Below, one piece after another: positions 7,656 to 16,476 of a stretch of 34,000 nucleotides of DNA. The stretch is from positions 3,491,922 through 3,525,921 of the forward strand of contig CP070840.1 of NCBI GenBank assembly GCA_020342025.1, given 5' to 3'. Every line of letters starts with the position of its first letter. Position 1 is the first letter of the stretch. The position numbers were made by a program, and so were the translations under genes. The notes under the pieces were generated by a model. The model had not been told where the DNA came from. It saw only the letters and a program-made list of their open reading frames with translations, and made no database searches. The DNA comes from Deltaproteobacteria bacterium (GTDB taxonomy: Bacteria; Desulfobacterota; DSM-4660; Desulfatiglandales; HGW-15).

Positions 7656-8438
7656 ATGTCTAGGCCAGTCAATTCCCCACCCACAGAAAAAATGCTCGTC
7701 CAAGTTGAGAATGTCTCTAGGCGTTTTGGGACGATTGAGGCTGTCCGTGATGTGAGTCTTCACGTGGCAAGGGGTCGCATATTCGGATTTGTGGGCTCGG
7801 ACGGTGCAGGAAAGTCCACCCTGCTCCGTATGGTGGCAACCATGATAAGACCATCGGCAGGAAGAATTCTCGTTGACGGCATAGACGTGGTCTCTCAAAA
7901 AACCAGGGTCAAACCTCTTATAGGTTATATGCCGCAGCGTTTCGGTCTTTATCAGGATCTCACTGTGGGTGAAAACATGGCGTTTTTCATGGACATTTTT
8001 GGCATTTTTGGGGCTGAAAGAAAAGAGCGCAGAGAGCGTTATCTCGGGTTTTCCAATCTTCTTCCTTTTATTGACAGAGCCGCGGGTGATCTCTCCGGCG
8101 GTATGAAGCAGAAGCTGGGGTTGGCCTGTGTCTTGGTCCACCAACCCAAGGTGCTCATCCTGGATGAGCCGACAAACGGTGTGGATCCCGTATCTAGGCA
8201 GGAATTCTGGGGCATCCTTCTGGATATGCGGCGGCAGGGCATGACCATCCTGATCTCAACGGCCTATCTGGATGAGGGAGAGAAATGCGACCATTTAGCC
8301 CTTATGCATGGCTCTGAGATCCTTGATATGGGAAGCCCAACGGAGATCCAATCCCACTTCTCTGACCTGGAAGAGGCCTTGATCCATCGCATTACAGCCG
8401 TAGATAAGGGACTTCTCCATGATCGTTTCAGACTCTAA
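7656..8438 (+). CDS. ABC transporter ATPase, first half of a split YbhF-like pair
   Basis: A 260-residue nucleotide-binding subunit. It has Walker A GSDGAGKS (47-54), a complete signature LSGGMKQ (146-152) and Walker B VLILDEP (166-172), followed by NGVDP. It would energise the two downstream ABC-2 permeases. It resembles the N-terminal half of enterobacterial YbhF, in which two ATPase domains are fused. Here the stop codon (ending at 8438) overlaps the start of the next ATPase gene by 20 bases in a different frame, so translation is probably coupled. The first ~13 residues (to EKMLV) may be dispensable, since ATG 7692 is an alternative start. Confidence 0.93.
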   Translation: MSRPVNSPPTEKMLVQVENVSRRFGTIEAVRDVSLHVARGRIFGFVGSDGAGKSTLLRMVATMIRPSAGRILVDGIDVVSQKTRVKPLIGYMPQRFGLYQDLTVGENMAFFMDIFGIFGAERKERRERYLGFSNLLPFIDRAAGDLSGGMKQKLGLACVLVHQPKVLILDEPTNGVDPVSRQEFWGILLDMRRQGMTILISTAYLDEGEKCDHLALMHGSEILDMGSPTEIQSHFSDLEEALIHRITAVDKGLLHDRFRL

Positions 8439-9174
8439 AGCCGTTCAAGTGAAAGACCTGGAAAAGCGATTCGGTCGTTTTGTGGCCGTTGACAGGATCT
8501 CTTTTTCTGTAGAGCCGGGGGAGATCTTTGGCTTTTTAGGGCCAAACGGCGCGGGCAAATCCACCACCATCCGTATGCTATGCGGCATCATCACCCCCAC
8601 CTCGGGGAGGGGTCATGTGGCCGGATATGACATTTTCAAAGAGGCGGAAAGAATCAAGCAGTCTATAGGGTATATGTCTCAAAAATTCTCTCTTTATGAG
8701 GACATGACACCCTTTGAAAATATACGCTTTTACCTGGGCATCTACAACGTGCCATCCGACCAATGGGAGGAGAGAATGGAGTGGGTCCTTGAGATGGGGC
8801 GACTTCAGGACGTGAGAGATCGGCTCACCAGGGAATTACCCCCGGGTTGGCGCCAGCGCTTGGCTCTGGGCTGCGCTCTGCTTCATCGACCCAAAATCCT
8901 GTTTCTGGATGAGCCCACCTCGGGGGTGGACCCCATTACGCGCCGGCACTTTTGGGAGTTTATCGGTCTTTTGGCCCAGCAGGGCGTGACGGTCTTTGTG
9001 ACCACGCACTATATGGACGAGGCCCGCAACTGCCAGCGGATCATTATGATCAACGAAGGAAAGATCGTGGCCTCTGGCAGTCCATCAGAGATTACACGAG
9101 AGGTATTTCCTGAGCGTCCTGACGCAGATCTGAATGAGGTGTTCATCCAATTGATGTCCAGGGGAAATCATTGA
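8419..9174 (+). CDS. ABC transporter ATPase, second half of a split YbhF-like pair
   Basis: A 251-residue nucleotide-binding subunit with Walker A GPNGAGKST (41-49) and Walker B ILFLDEP (160-166) followed by TSGVDP. The signature sequence is degenerate: LPPGWRQ (140-146) in place of LSGGxxQ, the same kind of change as in the C-terminal half of YbhF. Paired with the preceding gene, which has a good signature, it would form an asymmetric dimer with one canonical and one degenerate ATP site. Its start lies inside the end of the previous gene and its stop overlaps the start of the permease gene (TTG at 9171). Confidence 0.93.
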   Translation: MIVSDSKAVQVKDLEKRFGRFVAVDRISFSVEPGEIFGFLGPNGAGKSTTIRMLCGIITPTSGRGHVAGYDIFKEAERIKQSIGYMSQKFSLYEDMTPFENIRFYLGIYNVPSDQWEERMEWVLEMGRLQDVRDRLTRELPPGWRQRLALGCALLHRPKILFLDEPTSGVDPITRRHFWEFIGLLAQQGVTVFVTTHYMDEARNCQRIIMINEGKIVASGSPSEITREVFPERPDADLNEVFIQLMSRGNH

Positions 9175-10304
9175 GATTCATACGTATCAAAGCCATTGCC
9201 CGCAAGGAATTTTACCACCTGATCCGGGACTTCAGGAGCCTGTACCTGGCCTTTTTTATCCCCCTGCTGCTCATTTTGATGTTCGGTTATGCCCTGAGCC
9301 TGGACGTGGACCATATCAGGACTGTGGTTGTAGATCATGATAAGACAGAGCTGAGCAGGCATTTGAGCAGGAAATTGAATGCCTCTTTCTATTTTGATGT
9401 CATTCGCCACCTTCCGGATACCCTCGCCGCCACAAAATTCCTGGACCACGGATGGGCCACCATGGCGGTGATTATCCCGCCAGGCTGGACAGGGGATATA
9501 AAAGCAGACCGTGAGGGCCAGCTGCAAGTCTTGTTGGATGGTAGTGACCCAAATTTTGCCAGTCAGTCCAGGGGCTTTATTATAGCCTTTGTTGAAGATT
9601 ACAACCGTCATCGCCTCCTTGATTTCCTCAACCGGAAAGGGATGAAGGAGATAAAACTGCCCATTGAGGGACGTATAAGGGTCTGGTTTAATGAGGATCT
9701 GGAAAGCAGTAATTTCATTGTTCCCGGAATCATTGCCATTATCATCATGATCGTGGGCGCCCTGCTCACATCCCTGGTCATCGCCCGCGAGTATGAAAAT
9801 GGGACGATGGAGACGATACGTTCTCTTCCCGTAAGGGCCGCTGAATTCTTAGTGGGGAAGGCTATCCCTTACTTCTTCATCGGGCTGACCGACGTGCTGG
9901 TGGCTATTTTAATGGGGCAGGTCCTATTTGGTGTTGTCATGAAGTCGAGCTTCTGGCTGATGATCCTGGCCTCCAGCATCTATCTGGCCGTGGCTCTCAG
10001 TCTGGGGCTTTTCATATCCGTAGCTACAAAATCGCAACTGGTGGCCAATCAGATGGCCATATTGATTACCTACATGCCTTCCCTGCTCCTTTCCGATTTT
10101 GTTTTTCCTGTGGAAAACATGCCCAGACTTTTACAGTTTGTCACCTACGCGGTGCCTGCAACCTATTTCATAGATATCCTAAATGGTCTGTATCTGAGAA
10201 ATCTGGGCCTATCTCATCTATGGCCAAGCTATCTTGTTTTGGGATTCATGTTTTTCCTTTTGGCAGCCATGAATTTTGCCTTACTAAAAAGAGAGGGGTT
10301 GTGA
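9171..10304 (+). CDS. ABC-2 type permease (YbhS-like)
   Basis: A 377-residue membrane subunit. It has one N-terminal transmembrane helix (about 22-44, ending FGYALSL), a large extracytoplasmic domain (~45-180), and then a cluster of hydrophobic helices (for example IIAIIIMIVGALLTSLVIA) in the second half, the usual ABC-2/DUF214-like layout. The short motif EYENGTMETIRSLPVRAAEFLVGK is the conserved coupling region of this family. The start is TTG 9171, overlapping the preceding stop by 4 bases, with AGGGGA upstream. It probably forms a heterodimer with the next permease. Confidence 0.92.
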   Translation: MRFIRIKAIARKEFYHLIRDFRSLYLAFFIPLLLILMFGYALSLDVDHIRTVVVDHDKTELSRHLSRKLNASFYFDVIRHLPDTLAATKFLDHGWATMAVIIPPGWTGDIKADREGQLQVLLDGSDPNFASQSRGFIIAFVEDYNRHRLLDFLNRKGMKEIKLPIEGRIRVWFNEDLESSNFIVPGIIAIIIMIVGALLTSLVIAREYENGTMETIRSLPVRAAEFLVGKAIPYFFIGLTDVLVAILMGQVLFGVVMKSSFWLMILASSIYLAVALSLGLFISVATKSQLVANQMAILITYMPSLLLSDFVFPVENMPRLLQFVTYAVPATYFIDILNGLYLRNLGLSHLWPSYLVLGFMFFLLAAMNFALLKREGL

Positions 10305-10305
10305 G

Positions 10306-11427
10306 ATGAGTTGGCTCCGAGTTCGAGAACTGATCCGCAAGGAATTTATACAGCTCCTGAGAGACAAGAAGAATAGACCGCTGCTGGTTGTGGCCCCATT
10401 GGTGCAATTGCTCATCTTCGGCTATGTGGTGACCACAGATGTACGGGATATCCGGACCGCCATCTTTGATCAGTCGCGCACAAAAGAGAGCCGTATGCTT
10501 ATTGACGCGTTCAATGCCAACAGGACGTTCCGCGTCACCCACTACCTCCATAACGCCAAAGACCTGGAAAAGATGCTCTTAAACCGAAAGGTGGACTTGG
10601 CAGTGAAGATAGGCCCCGATTTCAGTGAGCGTATTAGGAAGAGGGATACGTCTCCCATACAGATCCTGGCCGATGGTAGTATGAGTAATATGGCCTCCAT
10701 CAGAATTGCCTATACTTCCATGGTCTTGGATCGGCTCAACGAGGAACTGATCAGGGAGCTTTATCACGAAAGGCTCGAATACGGTAGAATCGATGCACGG
10801 GTAAGGACGTGGTATAATCCCAATCTTGACAGTAGAAATTTCTATGTGCCCGGTATCGTAGGTGTTTTGGTCATGATCATCTCCCTTCTCTTCACCTCTA
10901 TGGCCATTATTAGGGAAAAGGAGGCGGGGAACATTGAGCAGTTAATCGTCACCCCCATCAGACCTGTAGAACTCATCATAGGTAAAACCATCCCCTATAG
11001 CATAATCGCGGTGGCCCAGATGGTCATGGTGACGTCCTTCGCCATATTCTGGTTTTCCATTCCCCTAAACGGAAACGTGGCCCTTCTGTTTGTGGGTACC
11101 TGTTTTTTTCTGCTGAGCACCCTGGGCATCGGGCTTTTCATATCCACCATCTCGGCCACTCAGCAACAGGCCATGATGACCACCTTTTTCTTTATCCTTC
11201 CTTTTTTCATGCTCAGTGGTTTTGTCTTTCCCATCGCCAATATGCCCCTGGTGGTTCAATGGTTGAGCTACTTGAACCCTCTCAGATATTTCTTGGTGAT
11301 CATTAGGGGAGTCTTTCTGAAGGGGGTGGGTTTGGAGGTGTTGTGGCCCCAATTCTTGCAACTGATGATCCTTGGTTTGCTCGTTTTTGCCGGTGCCGTA
11401 GGCCGGTTTGGAAAACGACTCGATTAG
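10306..11427 (+). CDS. ABC-2 type permease (YbhR-like)
   Basis: A 373-residue paralogue of the preceding permease with the same plan: one N-terminal helix (about 25-42, VVAPLVQLLIFGYVVTT), an extracytoplasmic domain, then five or so C-terminal helices. The coupling segment EKEAGNIEQLIVTPIRPVELIIGK is well conserved. ATG 10306 begins 1 base after the previous stop, preceded by GAGAGGGG. It is the last gene of the export operon; the next gene has its own promoter. The substrate is unknown; related enterobacterial systems have been linked to drug and cation efflux. Confidence 0.92.
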   Translation: MSWLRVRELIRKEFIQLLRDKKNRPLLVVAPLVQLLIFGYVVTTDVRDIRTAIFDQSRTKESRMLIDAFNANRTFRVTHYLHNAKDLEKMLLNRKVDLAVKIGPDFSERIRKRDTSPIQILADGSMSNMASIRIAYTSMVLDRLNEELIRELYHERLEYGRIDARVRTWYNPNLDSRNFYVPGIVGVLVMIISLLFTSMAIIREKEAGNIEQLIVTPIRPVELIIGKTIPYSIIAVAQMVMVTSFAIFWFSIPLNGNVALLFVGTCFFLLSTLGIGLFISTISATQQQAMMTTFFFILPFFMLSGFVFPIANMPLVVQWLSYLNPLRYFLVIIRGVFLKGVGLEVLWPQFLQLMILGLLVFAGAVGRFGKRLD

Positions 11428-11454
11428 GCCCCAAGACATGCTCAGAGCCCCCAA

Positions 11455-11483
11455 TTGACAATTTACTTTCAATAAATTAAAAT
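11455..11483 (+). promoter_or_regulatory. Strong sigma70-type promoter for the adenylate cyclase operon
   Basis: A consensus TTGACA (11455-11460) is followed by a 17-base spacer and TAAAAT (11478-11483, five of six matches to TATAAT). An AT-rich leader of about 70-100 bases follows before the cyclase start. It separates the cyclase operon from the upstream export operon. Confidence 0.75.
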
Positions 11484-11553
11484 ATATAGAGATAAACTTA
11501 CTTAAGTCCTCCTAAGTCAATAAATATTAATCATTCTAAAATTTATAGTTGGT

Positions 11554-13320
11554 TTGGATACCTTCTTAAGGGGCCAAGAGGGGATGTCTGCAGATCGACG
11601 TAATGACAAAGGTTCTACTCAAAAACCATTAGCAGATCTGGCGGGACAGTCTTCGCCTAGGGCCCAGAACGGCTATCCGGACAGGCGAAGTGGCGGTGAG
11701 CGGCGCAGTGGTGAGGAGCGACGTAGCGGCGAAGACCGCAGAATGGACTCAGCCTCTGCGGAAAGTTATCCTGAAAGACGGAGCGGCGAAGACCGTCGAA
11801 GCGGCGCGGAACGGCGAAGTGGGGAGGATCGACGAAAAAAGCAGATGCCCATAGATTTCCCCGATCGCCGAAGCGGTAAGGAAAGAAGAAGCGGCGGGGA
11901 CCGAAGAAGCGGCGAGCGCCGAAGGACCAAACCCAGAATCCCCATCTTCATCAAGCTTGCGACTCTGTCCACACTGCTCATCCTCTTTGTTATTTCCGCC
12001 ATTAGTTTCTCAATGCTGAAAAAGCAAAAGGAGCAGTTTACGAGTCAGTTGATAGACTTAGGTAAGAGTATGGTCCGAATCGCCACGAAAAATGCCCCTG
12101 ACAAACTCTTGGGAGATGAGGACCTGGCCCTATTTCAGTTGGTCAATGACATCGCAGAAAATGAGCAGGTTGTCTATGCACTGATTGTAGACAAAAAAAA
12201 TATTATCAAGGCCCATAGCCGTATCGATGAAGTAAATAAGGCCTATTCACGGCCAAAAAATACGCGCTTCATCCAAAAGGGGAACGACATAAGCATAAGC
12301 ACCATCACGCATGAGGGAGAGGAGCTCCTGTTTTTCGAGTCCCCTATTACCTACCAGAAACTCGGGATCGGCGAAGTGCACATCGGCATCTCCCAGCATA
12401 AGGTCCTACAGAGTATTCATGATGCGAAGATTTTCATTCTCGTTCTCACAACCATCATTACGCTGCTCGGGATTCTTTTTAGTCTCGGGCTGAGCATGTA
12501 TTTTTCCAGCCCCATCAGAAGATTGGGGGAGACAACCCGGGCATTAGGTATGGGCGATTTCAAGTACAGGGTAAGGATTGATCGCAACGATGAATTTGGA
12601 GATCTCGCCTATTCCTTTAACAGGATGGCCGAGGATTTGGAGCTCAAGGAGAAGATCAAAGATATCTTTGGCCGGTATGTGACTCCAGAAGTGGTGGAGA
12701 TGATCGTTAAAGACCCGGACAATCCACGAATCAAGGCCTCCAAGGTGGATGCCACAATCCTCTTTGTGGATATTCGAGGGTTTGCGAGCCTCTCTGAGGA
12801 TATTGAACCGGAAAAGGTAACGGAACTTCTGAACGAGTATTTTACCCGGGTTACCTATACGATCCTTCGGCATGGTGGACACTCGAACAAATTCGTGGGA
12901 GATGAGGCGATGGTCGTCTTCGGAGCCCCAGTCCCCAACCCGCAGCATGCTGAAGCCGCAGTCAGAGCTGCTTTGGACATACAAGAGGAGATCGCCAGGC
13001 TGAATTGGGAAAAAAATCGAGAGGGGATTTCTTTTCAAGTGGGCATCGGGATAAATTCTGGCGAGATGGTGGGAGGGAGTCTGGGCCCAGAAAAGAGGAT
13101 GGAATACACGGTCATCGGGGACAATGTCAATGTGGCTTCGAGGCTGACATCCATGGCGAAAGGCGGAGAAATCTTGATTAGCAAACAGACCTACGAGTCC
13201 ATAGCGACAAATAGGGTAAGGGTAGAGGAGAAAGGGCAGGTCTCTGTCAAGGGAAGAAGAGGGGGCATAAAGACTTTTAAGGTGTTGAGTCTGGAAGAGG
13301 ATCAATTTGGGCCTATCTAA
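11554..13320 (+). CDS. Membrane class III adenylate cyclase with RRSG-repeat N-terminus, sensor and HAMP
   Basis: This would make cAMP from ATP in response to a periplasmic cue. Order: an arginine-rich repeat region (41-124), a transmembrane helix (~132-154), a periplasmic sensor stretch (~155-290), a second helix (~293-316), HAMP (~314-370) and a class III cyclase domain. The catalytic residues are in place: metal-binding D406 (FVDIRGF) and D450 (NKFVGDE), adenine-selecting K446 with T519 (YTVIGD), and transition-state N526 and R530 (NVASRL). It should therefore be active and ATP-specific. The longest frame starts at TTG 11554; ATG 11584 (MSADRR) is an equally plausible start. It overlaps the deacetylase gene by 14 bases. 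Confidence 0.93.
   Translation: MDTFLRGQEGMSADRRNDKGSTQKPLADLAGQSSPRAQNGYPDRRSGGERRSGEERRSGEDRRMDSASAESYPERRSGEDRRSGAERRSGEDRRKKQMPIDFPDRRSGKERRSGGDRRSGERRRTKPRIPIFIKLATLSTLLILFVISAISFSMLKKQKEQFTSQLIDLGKSMVRIATKNAPDKLLGDEDLALFQLVNDIAENEQVVYALIVDKKNIIKAHSRIDEVNKAYSRPKNTRFIQKGNDISISTITHEGEELLFFESPITYQKLGIGEVHIGISQHKVLQSIHDAKIFILVLTTIITLLGILFSLGLSMYFSSPIRRLGETTRALGMGDFKYRVRIDRNDEFGDLAYSFNRMAEDLELKEKIKDIFGRYVTPEVVEMIVKDPDNPRIKASKVDATILFVDIRGFASLSEDIEPEKVTELLNEYFTRVTYTILRHGGHSNKFVGDEAMVVFGAPVPNPQHAEAAVRAALDIQEEIARLNWEKNREGISFQVGIGINSGEMVGGSLGPEKRMEYTVIGDNVNVASRLTSMAKGGEILISKQTYESIATNRVRVEEKGQVSVKGRRGGIKTFKVLSLEEDQFGPI
11674..11925 (+). repeat. Coding repeat: [D/E]RRSG pentads in three ~30-residue blocks
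   Basis: Residues 41-124 of the cyclase are built from five-residue units of the form RRSG-x. They are grouped in three blocks that each begin with an aromatic-Pro-acid-RRSG motif: YPDRRSG at 41, YPERRSG at 72 and FPDRRSG at 102. The segment is cytoplasmic, very basic and acidic at once, and likely disordered or helical. At the DNA level, GAAGCGGCG-type repeats are visible. A shorter version of the same motif recurs in the small protein at 32188. Confidence 0.9.
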
Positions 13321-14365
13321 GAATAAAGAATACCAAGAAGGATTCCGAGGGATCCTTTTTTTATTGATCGGAGGATTGTTGTTTGTCCTTTCCGCATGCG
13401 CTACGGCATGGCCCACCCCCGGCACCACTTCGCCTGCGGATTCCGAAAAACCTCCAAGAGGAGAGGTATTTCGGTCAGACGACTATATCGTTTATGTGAC
13501 GGAGGGCGGGGAGACGCCTGAAACCCTTGCAAAGAGCTTTCTAGGGGATGCAAGGAAATCTTGGATCATTGAAGACGCCAATGAAGGTGTCTCCTTCAGA
13601 AAGGGCAAGGCAGTTGTCATTCCCCTGAAAGAAGAGAATAAAGGCGGACTCACAGCGAGGGGGTATCAAGCCGTTCCCGTTCTCACGTACCATCATTTTG
13701 GGAAAGATTGCACATCCCCCTATTGCATGCCCACAGCTGTTTTTGATCGGCAAATGAGATATCTGAAAAAGAAGGGTTATAGGGTGATAACCCTGAGCGA
13801 GCTTCTCAATTTTGTGCAATATCGGCATGCCATACCCAAGAAATCCGTGGTTATCGCCATTGACGATGGGAACAAGTCTGCCTATGAGATCGCCTATCCC
13901 ATATTACGAAAGTATGGCTACACGGCGACACTCTTCATATATACCGATTTTGTGGGCGTTTCCGAGGGTGCCATCACGTGGGAACAACTCAGGGAGATGA
14001 AGGCGACTGGCTTTGAAATGGGCTCGCACACCAAATCCCATTCTGACCTCACAAAGCAAAGGGAAGGGGAGAGTGATCACACATATGCAGCAAGAGTGAA
14101 AAGCGAGCTCCTTGGTTCCAAGCGCTTGCTTGATAAAAACCTGAGGCAGGATACCCTCTATCTGGCATTTCCGTACGGCCGTTACAATGAAACGGTATTG
14201 GCAATTTCCCAACAGGTGGGTTACAAGCTCGGTTTTTCTGTAAGAAGAGGAGGCAATCCCTTCTTTTCAGATCCCCTCAGATTAAAAAGGGATCAGATCT
14301 TGAAAAGGGAGATGGAGACCTTTGCCAGGAGGCTTAAAACCTTTTACGATTTCCCGCTGAAGTGA
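13307..14365 (+). CDS. NodB-type polysaccharide deacetylase lipoprotein
   Basis: A 352-residue exported lipoprotein. The N-terminal hydrophobic segment ends in lipobox LSAC (C31). A short LysM-like stretch follows (~62-106, YIVYVTEGGETPETLAKSF). The C-terminal carbohydrate esterase 4 domain has D186-D187 in the first motif (IDDG), metal-binding H241 and H245 (HTKSH), and FPYG further on. It would remove N-acetyl groups from a cell-wall or extracellular polysaccharide. The start is TTG 13307 after GGAAGAGG, overlapping the cyclase stop, so it is translationally coupled to the cyclase. The target (peptidoglycan or exopolysaccharide) is open. Confidence 0.9.
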   Translation: MGLSKNKEYQEGFRGILFLLIGGLLFVLSACATAWPTPGTTSPADSEKPPRGEVFRSDDYIVYVTEGGETPETLAKSFLGDARKSWIIEDANEGVSFRKGKAVVIPLKEENKGGLTARGYQAVPVLTYHHFGKDCTSPYCMPTAVFDRQMRYLKKKGYRVITLSELLNFVQYRHAIPKKSVVIAIDDGNKSAYEIAYPILRKYGYTATLFIYTDFVGVSEGAITWEQLREMKATGFEMGSHTKSHSDLTKQREGESDHTYAARVKSELLGSKRLLDKNLRQDTLYLAFPYGRYNETVLAISQQVGYKLGFSVRRGGNPFFSDPLRLKRDQILKREMETFARRLKTFYDFPLK

Positions 14366-14372
14366 AAACATA

Positions 14373-15560
14373 ATGAGGAAGGGCCAATATTTCATCTATA
14401 TTGTCGTCTTGATAACATCCTTTACGGGTTGTACATCCCTCGGAGAGAAGTATTCCATGGGAATTTTTGAACCTCCAAAAGAGCGGTTTTTCAGAAATTC
14501 TCTCAGGAAGGGAAGGGAGTTTGAACAAAAGAGAGACATGGTTGCTGCCCGCAAACAGTATAAACTCGCCATGACGGTGAACCCTTCGAGTCAGGAGGCC
14601 ATGGAGAGCCATAGCCGGATGAAACGTCAAATAAACAAGGAAGCAAAACAGCACTATCAGGCAGGCCTTAAGCTCAACGAAGAAGGGAAATACGGCCGTG
14701 CCAGGCAGGAATTCTTGATCGCGTTGAGGCTACGGCCCGATTACCCGGAGGTGGTCAATATGCTCACTTCCAGGAAAAGAATCAAAATTAAAAGATTCAT
14801 CGTGCACACGATTAGACCCGGGGAAAGTCTATCAAAGGTGGCGGGGATTTACTATGGGGACCATCAAAAGTTCCCCATCATCGCTAAGTACAACAATATC
14901 ACGGACGCCACCCGCGTTCATGAGGGGCAGGAGATCAAGGTTCCTGAGATTGAAGGTGTGGAATTCTTTGTTGGCCGGGAAACTGTAAAGACAGAAGAAA
15001 CGGGGGTTGAATATTCAGGATTTTGGGATTGGGAAGCTGTCAGAGAGGAGGCAACGGGTGTGAAAGCGCCTCAAGACGAGCAAGAGGCTGAAGAGCAGAT
15101 TGCCATCTATCGCGATCACGGCATCGACCTTTACCATAAGAGGCAGTACCAGGACGCGCTTGTTGCATTGAATTTGGCCCTGAATATGGAGCCAGGTGAT
15201 AAGACCACCCTGGAATATGCCCACAGATCCCATTTTGAAAACGCCAGGGTCCTTTTTGACCAGGGCGATTACCTGCAAGCCAAGCGTGAATTCGAGGCCT
15301 CTCTCAAATACAAGAGCGATTGCCAAGAGTGTGTTGCCTATGTGAAAAAGAGTGAAGACCTTTACAAAGAGGTGCATTACAAAAGAGGCATGCAGTACTT
15401 TGGAAAGCAGCAGTTGAAGGAGGCCATTCAAGAGTGGGAACTGGTAAGGACCCGGGATCCCAATTACAAGAGGGTGGAGTACCTCATCAACAAGGCGGAG
15501 ACCATATTGCAGAACATAGAGAAAATAAAACAGGAACACAGGGAGGAACTACAGGAATAG
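14373..15560 (+). CDS. LysM and TPR-repeat lipoprotein
   Basis: A 395-residue lipoprotein with lipobox SFTGC (C20). It carries TPR-like repeats at about 35-130 (GREFEQKRDMVAARKQYKLAM), a LysM domain at about 142-191 (VHTIRPGESLSKVA, HEGQEIKVPE), and a second set of TPRs from ~245 to the end (DLYHKRQYQDALVALNLAL). The LysM should bind peptidoglycan glycan strands and the TPRs a partner protein, suggesting an envelope scaffold. It begins 7 bases after the deacetylase and is the last gene of the cyclase operon. It ends only 4 bases from the convergent Smr gene. Confidence 0.88.
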   Translation: MRKGQYFIYIVVLITSFTGCTSLGEKYSMGIFEPPKERFFRNSLRKGREFEQKRDMVAARKQYKLAMTVNPSSQEAMESHSRMKRQINKEAKQHYQAGLKLNEEGKYGRARQEFLIALRLRPDYPEVVNMLTSRKRIKIKRFIVHTIRPGESLSKVAGIYYGDHQKFPIIAKYNNITDATRVHEGQEIKVPEIEGVEFFVGRETVKTEETGVEYSGFWDWEAVREEATGVKAPQDEQEAEEQIAIYRDHGIDLYHKRQYQDALVALNLALNMEPGDKTTLEYAHRSHFENARVLFDQGDYLQAKREFEASLKYKSDCQECVAYVKKSEDLYKEVHYKRGMQYFGKQQLKEAIQEWELVRTRDPNYKRVEYLINKAETILQNIEKIKQEHREELQE

Positions 15561-15564
15561 GGGG

Positions 15565-16227
15565 CTAGCGTTTCCTCAGCAATACATAGACTGCGCCGCC
15601 GCCTCCATCATAGGGTCTCGCGGTGGCAAAGGCGAGTACGATCTTCTTCACAGGCCCTCGGCCTAGCCAGAGGGGTAATCTTTCCTTTAAAACAGGGAAA
15701 CTATCCGGAGAATTTAATCCCCGGCCATGCACGATGAGTACGCATCTGAGCCCGAGTTTGTGGCTTTGGAGGAGAAAATCCCTCACTCTGGCCTCTGCCG
15801 CCTGCTTGGTGAGTCCATGGAGGTCAATGTAGTCCTGGACCGGAAACTCTCCCTTTTTTAGTTTCTTCATCAGCTTCCGACTGAACCCCCTCACAGACCC
15901 TTCCATGTATTCATCGGTTAAGGTTATGTCCAGTTCAATAGATCCCTTAACCAAGTCAGAAAGGTGGTTCAGGGCTTCCTGTTCATCGTCTGGTGCAGGG
16001 TGGGCAGGCCTGATATCACTTCGAGGGGCTGGAATTATCTTTCTCTTCTTCTTGGGCAGGGGGGTTACATCAGACATGGCTTCCAGGAAAGATTGTTCGG
16101 CGTCTGGTTTTGCCTCATCTATAGGGGGGGCCTCAGATTCAGTTTTCCTTTTTGCCTTCTGAGAACTCTTGATCTTTAGTTTGAGATCTTTGAAGGCGGG
16201 GTTAAAGAGATCCTCTTCCTTTGCCAT
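15565..16227 (-). CDS. Smr-domain protein (putative endonuclease/RNA-binding)
   Basis: The last ~85 residues are a Smr domain, as in MutS2 tails and stand-alone YdaL-type proteins: IDLHGLTKQAAEARVRDFL, LRCVLIVHGRGLNS and ATARPYDGGGGAVYVLLR. The HGRG core is present. The preceding ~135 residues are charged and low in complexity. The frame stays open to ATG 16314, adding 29 residues that include CIECPKG. I choose ATG 16227 (MAKEEDLF) because GGAG lies 9 bases upstream and Smr proteins commonly begin this way. Smr domains nick or bind branched nucleic acids or act on RNA; the cellular role here is unknown. Confidence 0.88.
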   Translation of the reverse strand: MAKEEDLFNPAFKDLKLKIKSSQKAKRKTESEAPPIDEAKPDAEQSFLEAMSDVTPLPKKKRKIIPAPRSDIRPAHPAPDDEQEALNHLSDLVKGSIELDITLTDEYMEGSVRGFSRKLMKKLKKGEFPVQDYIDLHGLTKQAAEARVRDFLLQSHKLGLRCVLIVHGRGLNSPDSFPVLKERLPLWLGRGPVKKIVLAFATARPYDGGGGAVYVLLRKR

Positions 16228-16476
16228 TGTTTTTGTCTCCAGATCACTGTTCTCTAAGACGGTCATGCACGACTTTTCAAAGGTAGGACCCTTTGGGCAC
16301 TCAATACAATACACTGCGGGGGAATTTTATCGCTTGAATTCTTCCAGAAAAATTCATTATAACAAAAGCCTTGAATATGAGGAAGAGGGAACACCGGCTC
16401 TCTTTGTTTCTTAAACGATAATTCCCAAGTCGCTAATCCGACGAATAATGACGAATGACCCATTTCTGGAGAGATT

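Noticed and set aside
12544..13428. 294-residue minus-strand reading frame
   Set aside because: Antisense to the cyclase catalytic domain, whose motifs are all on the plus strand; no motifs of its own.
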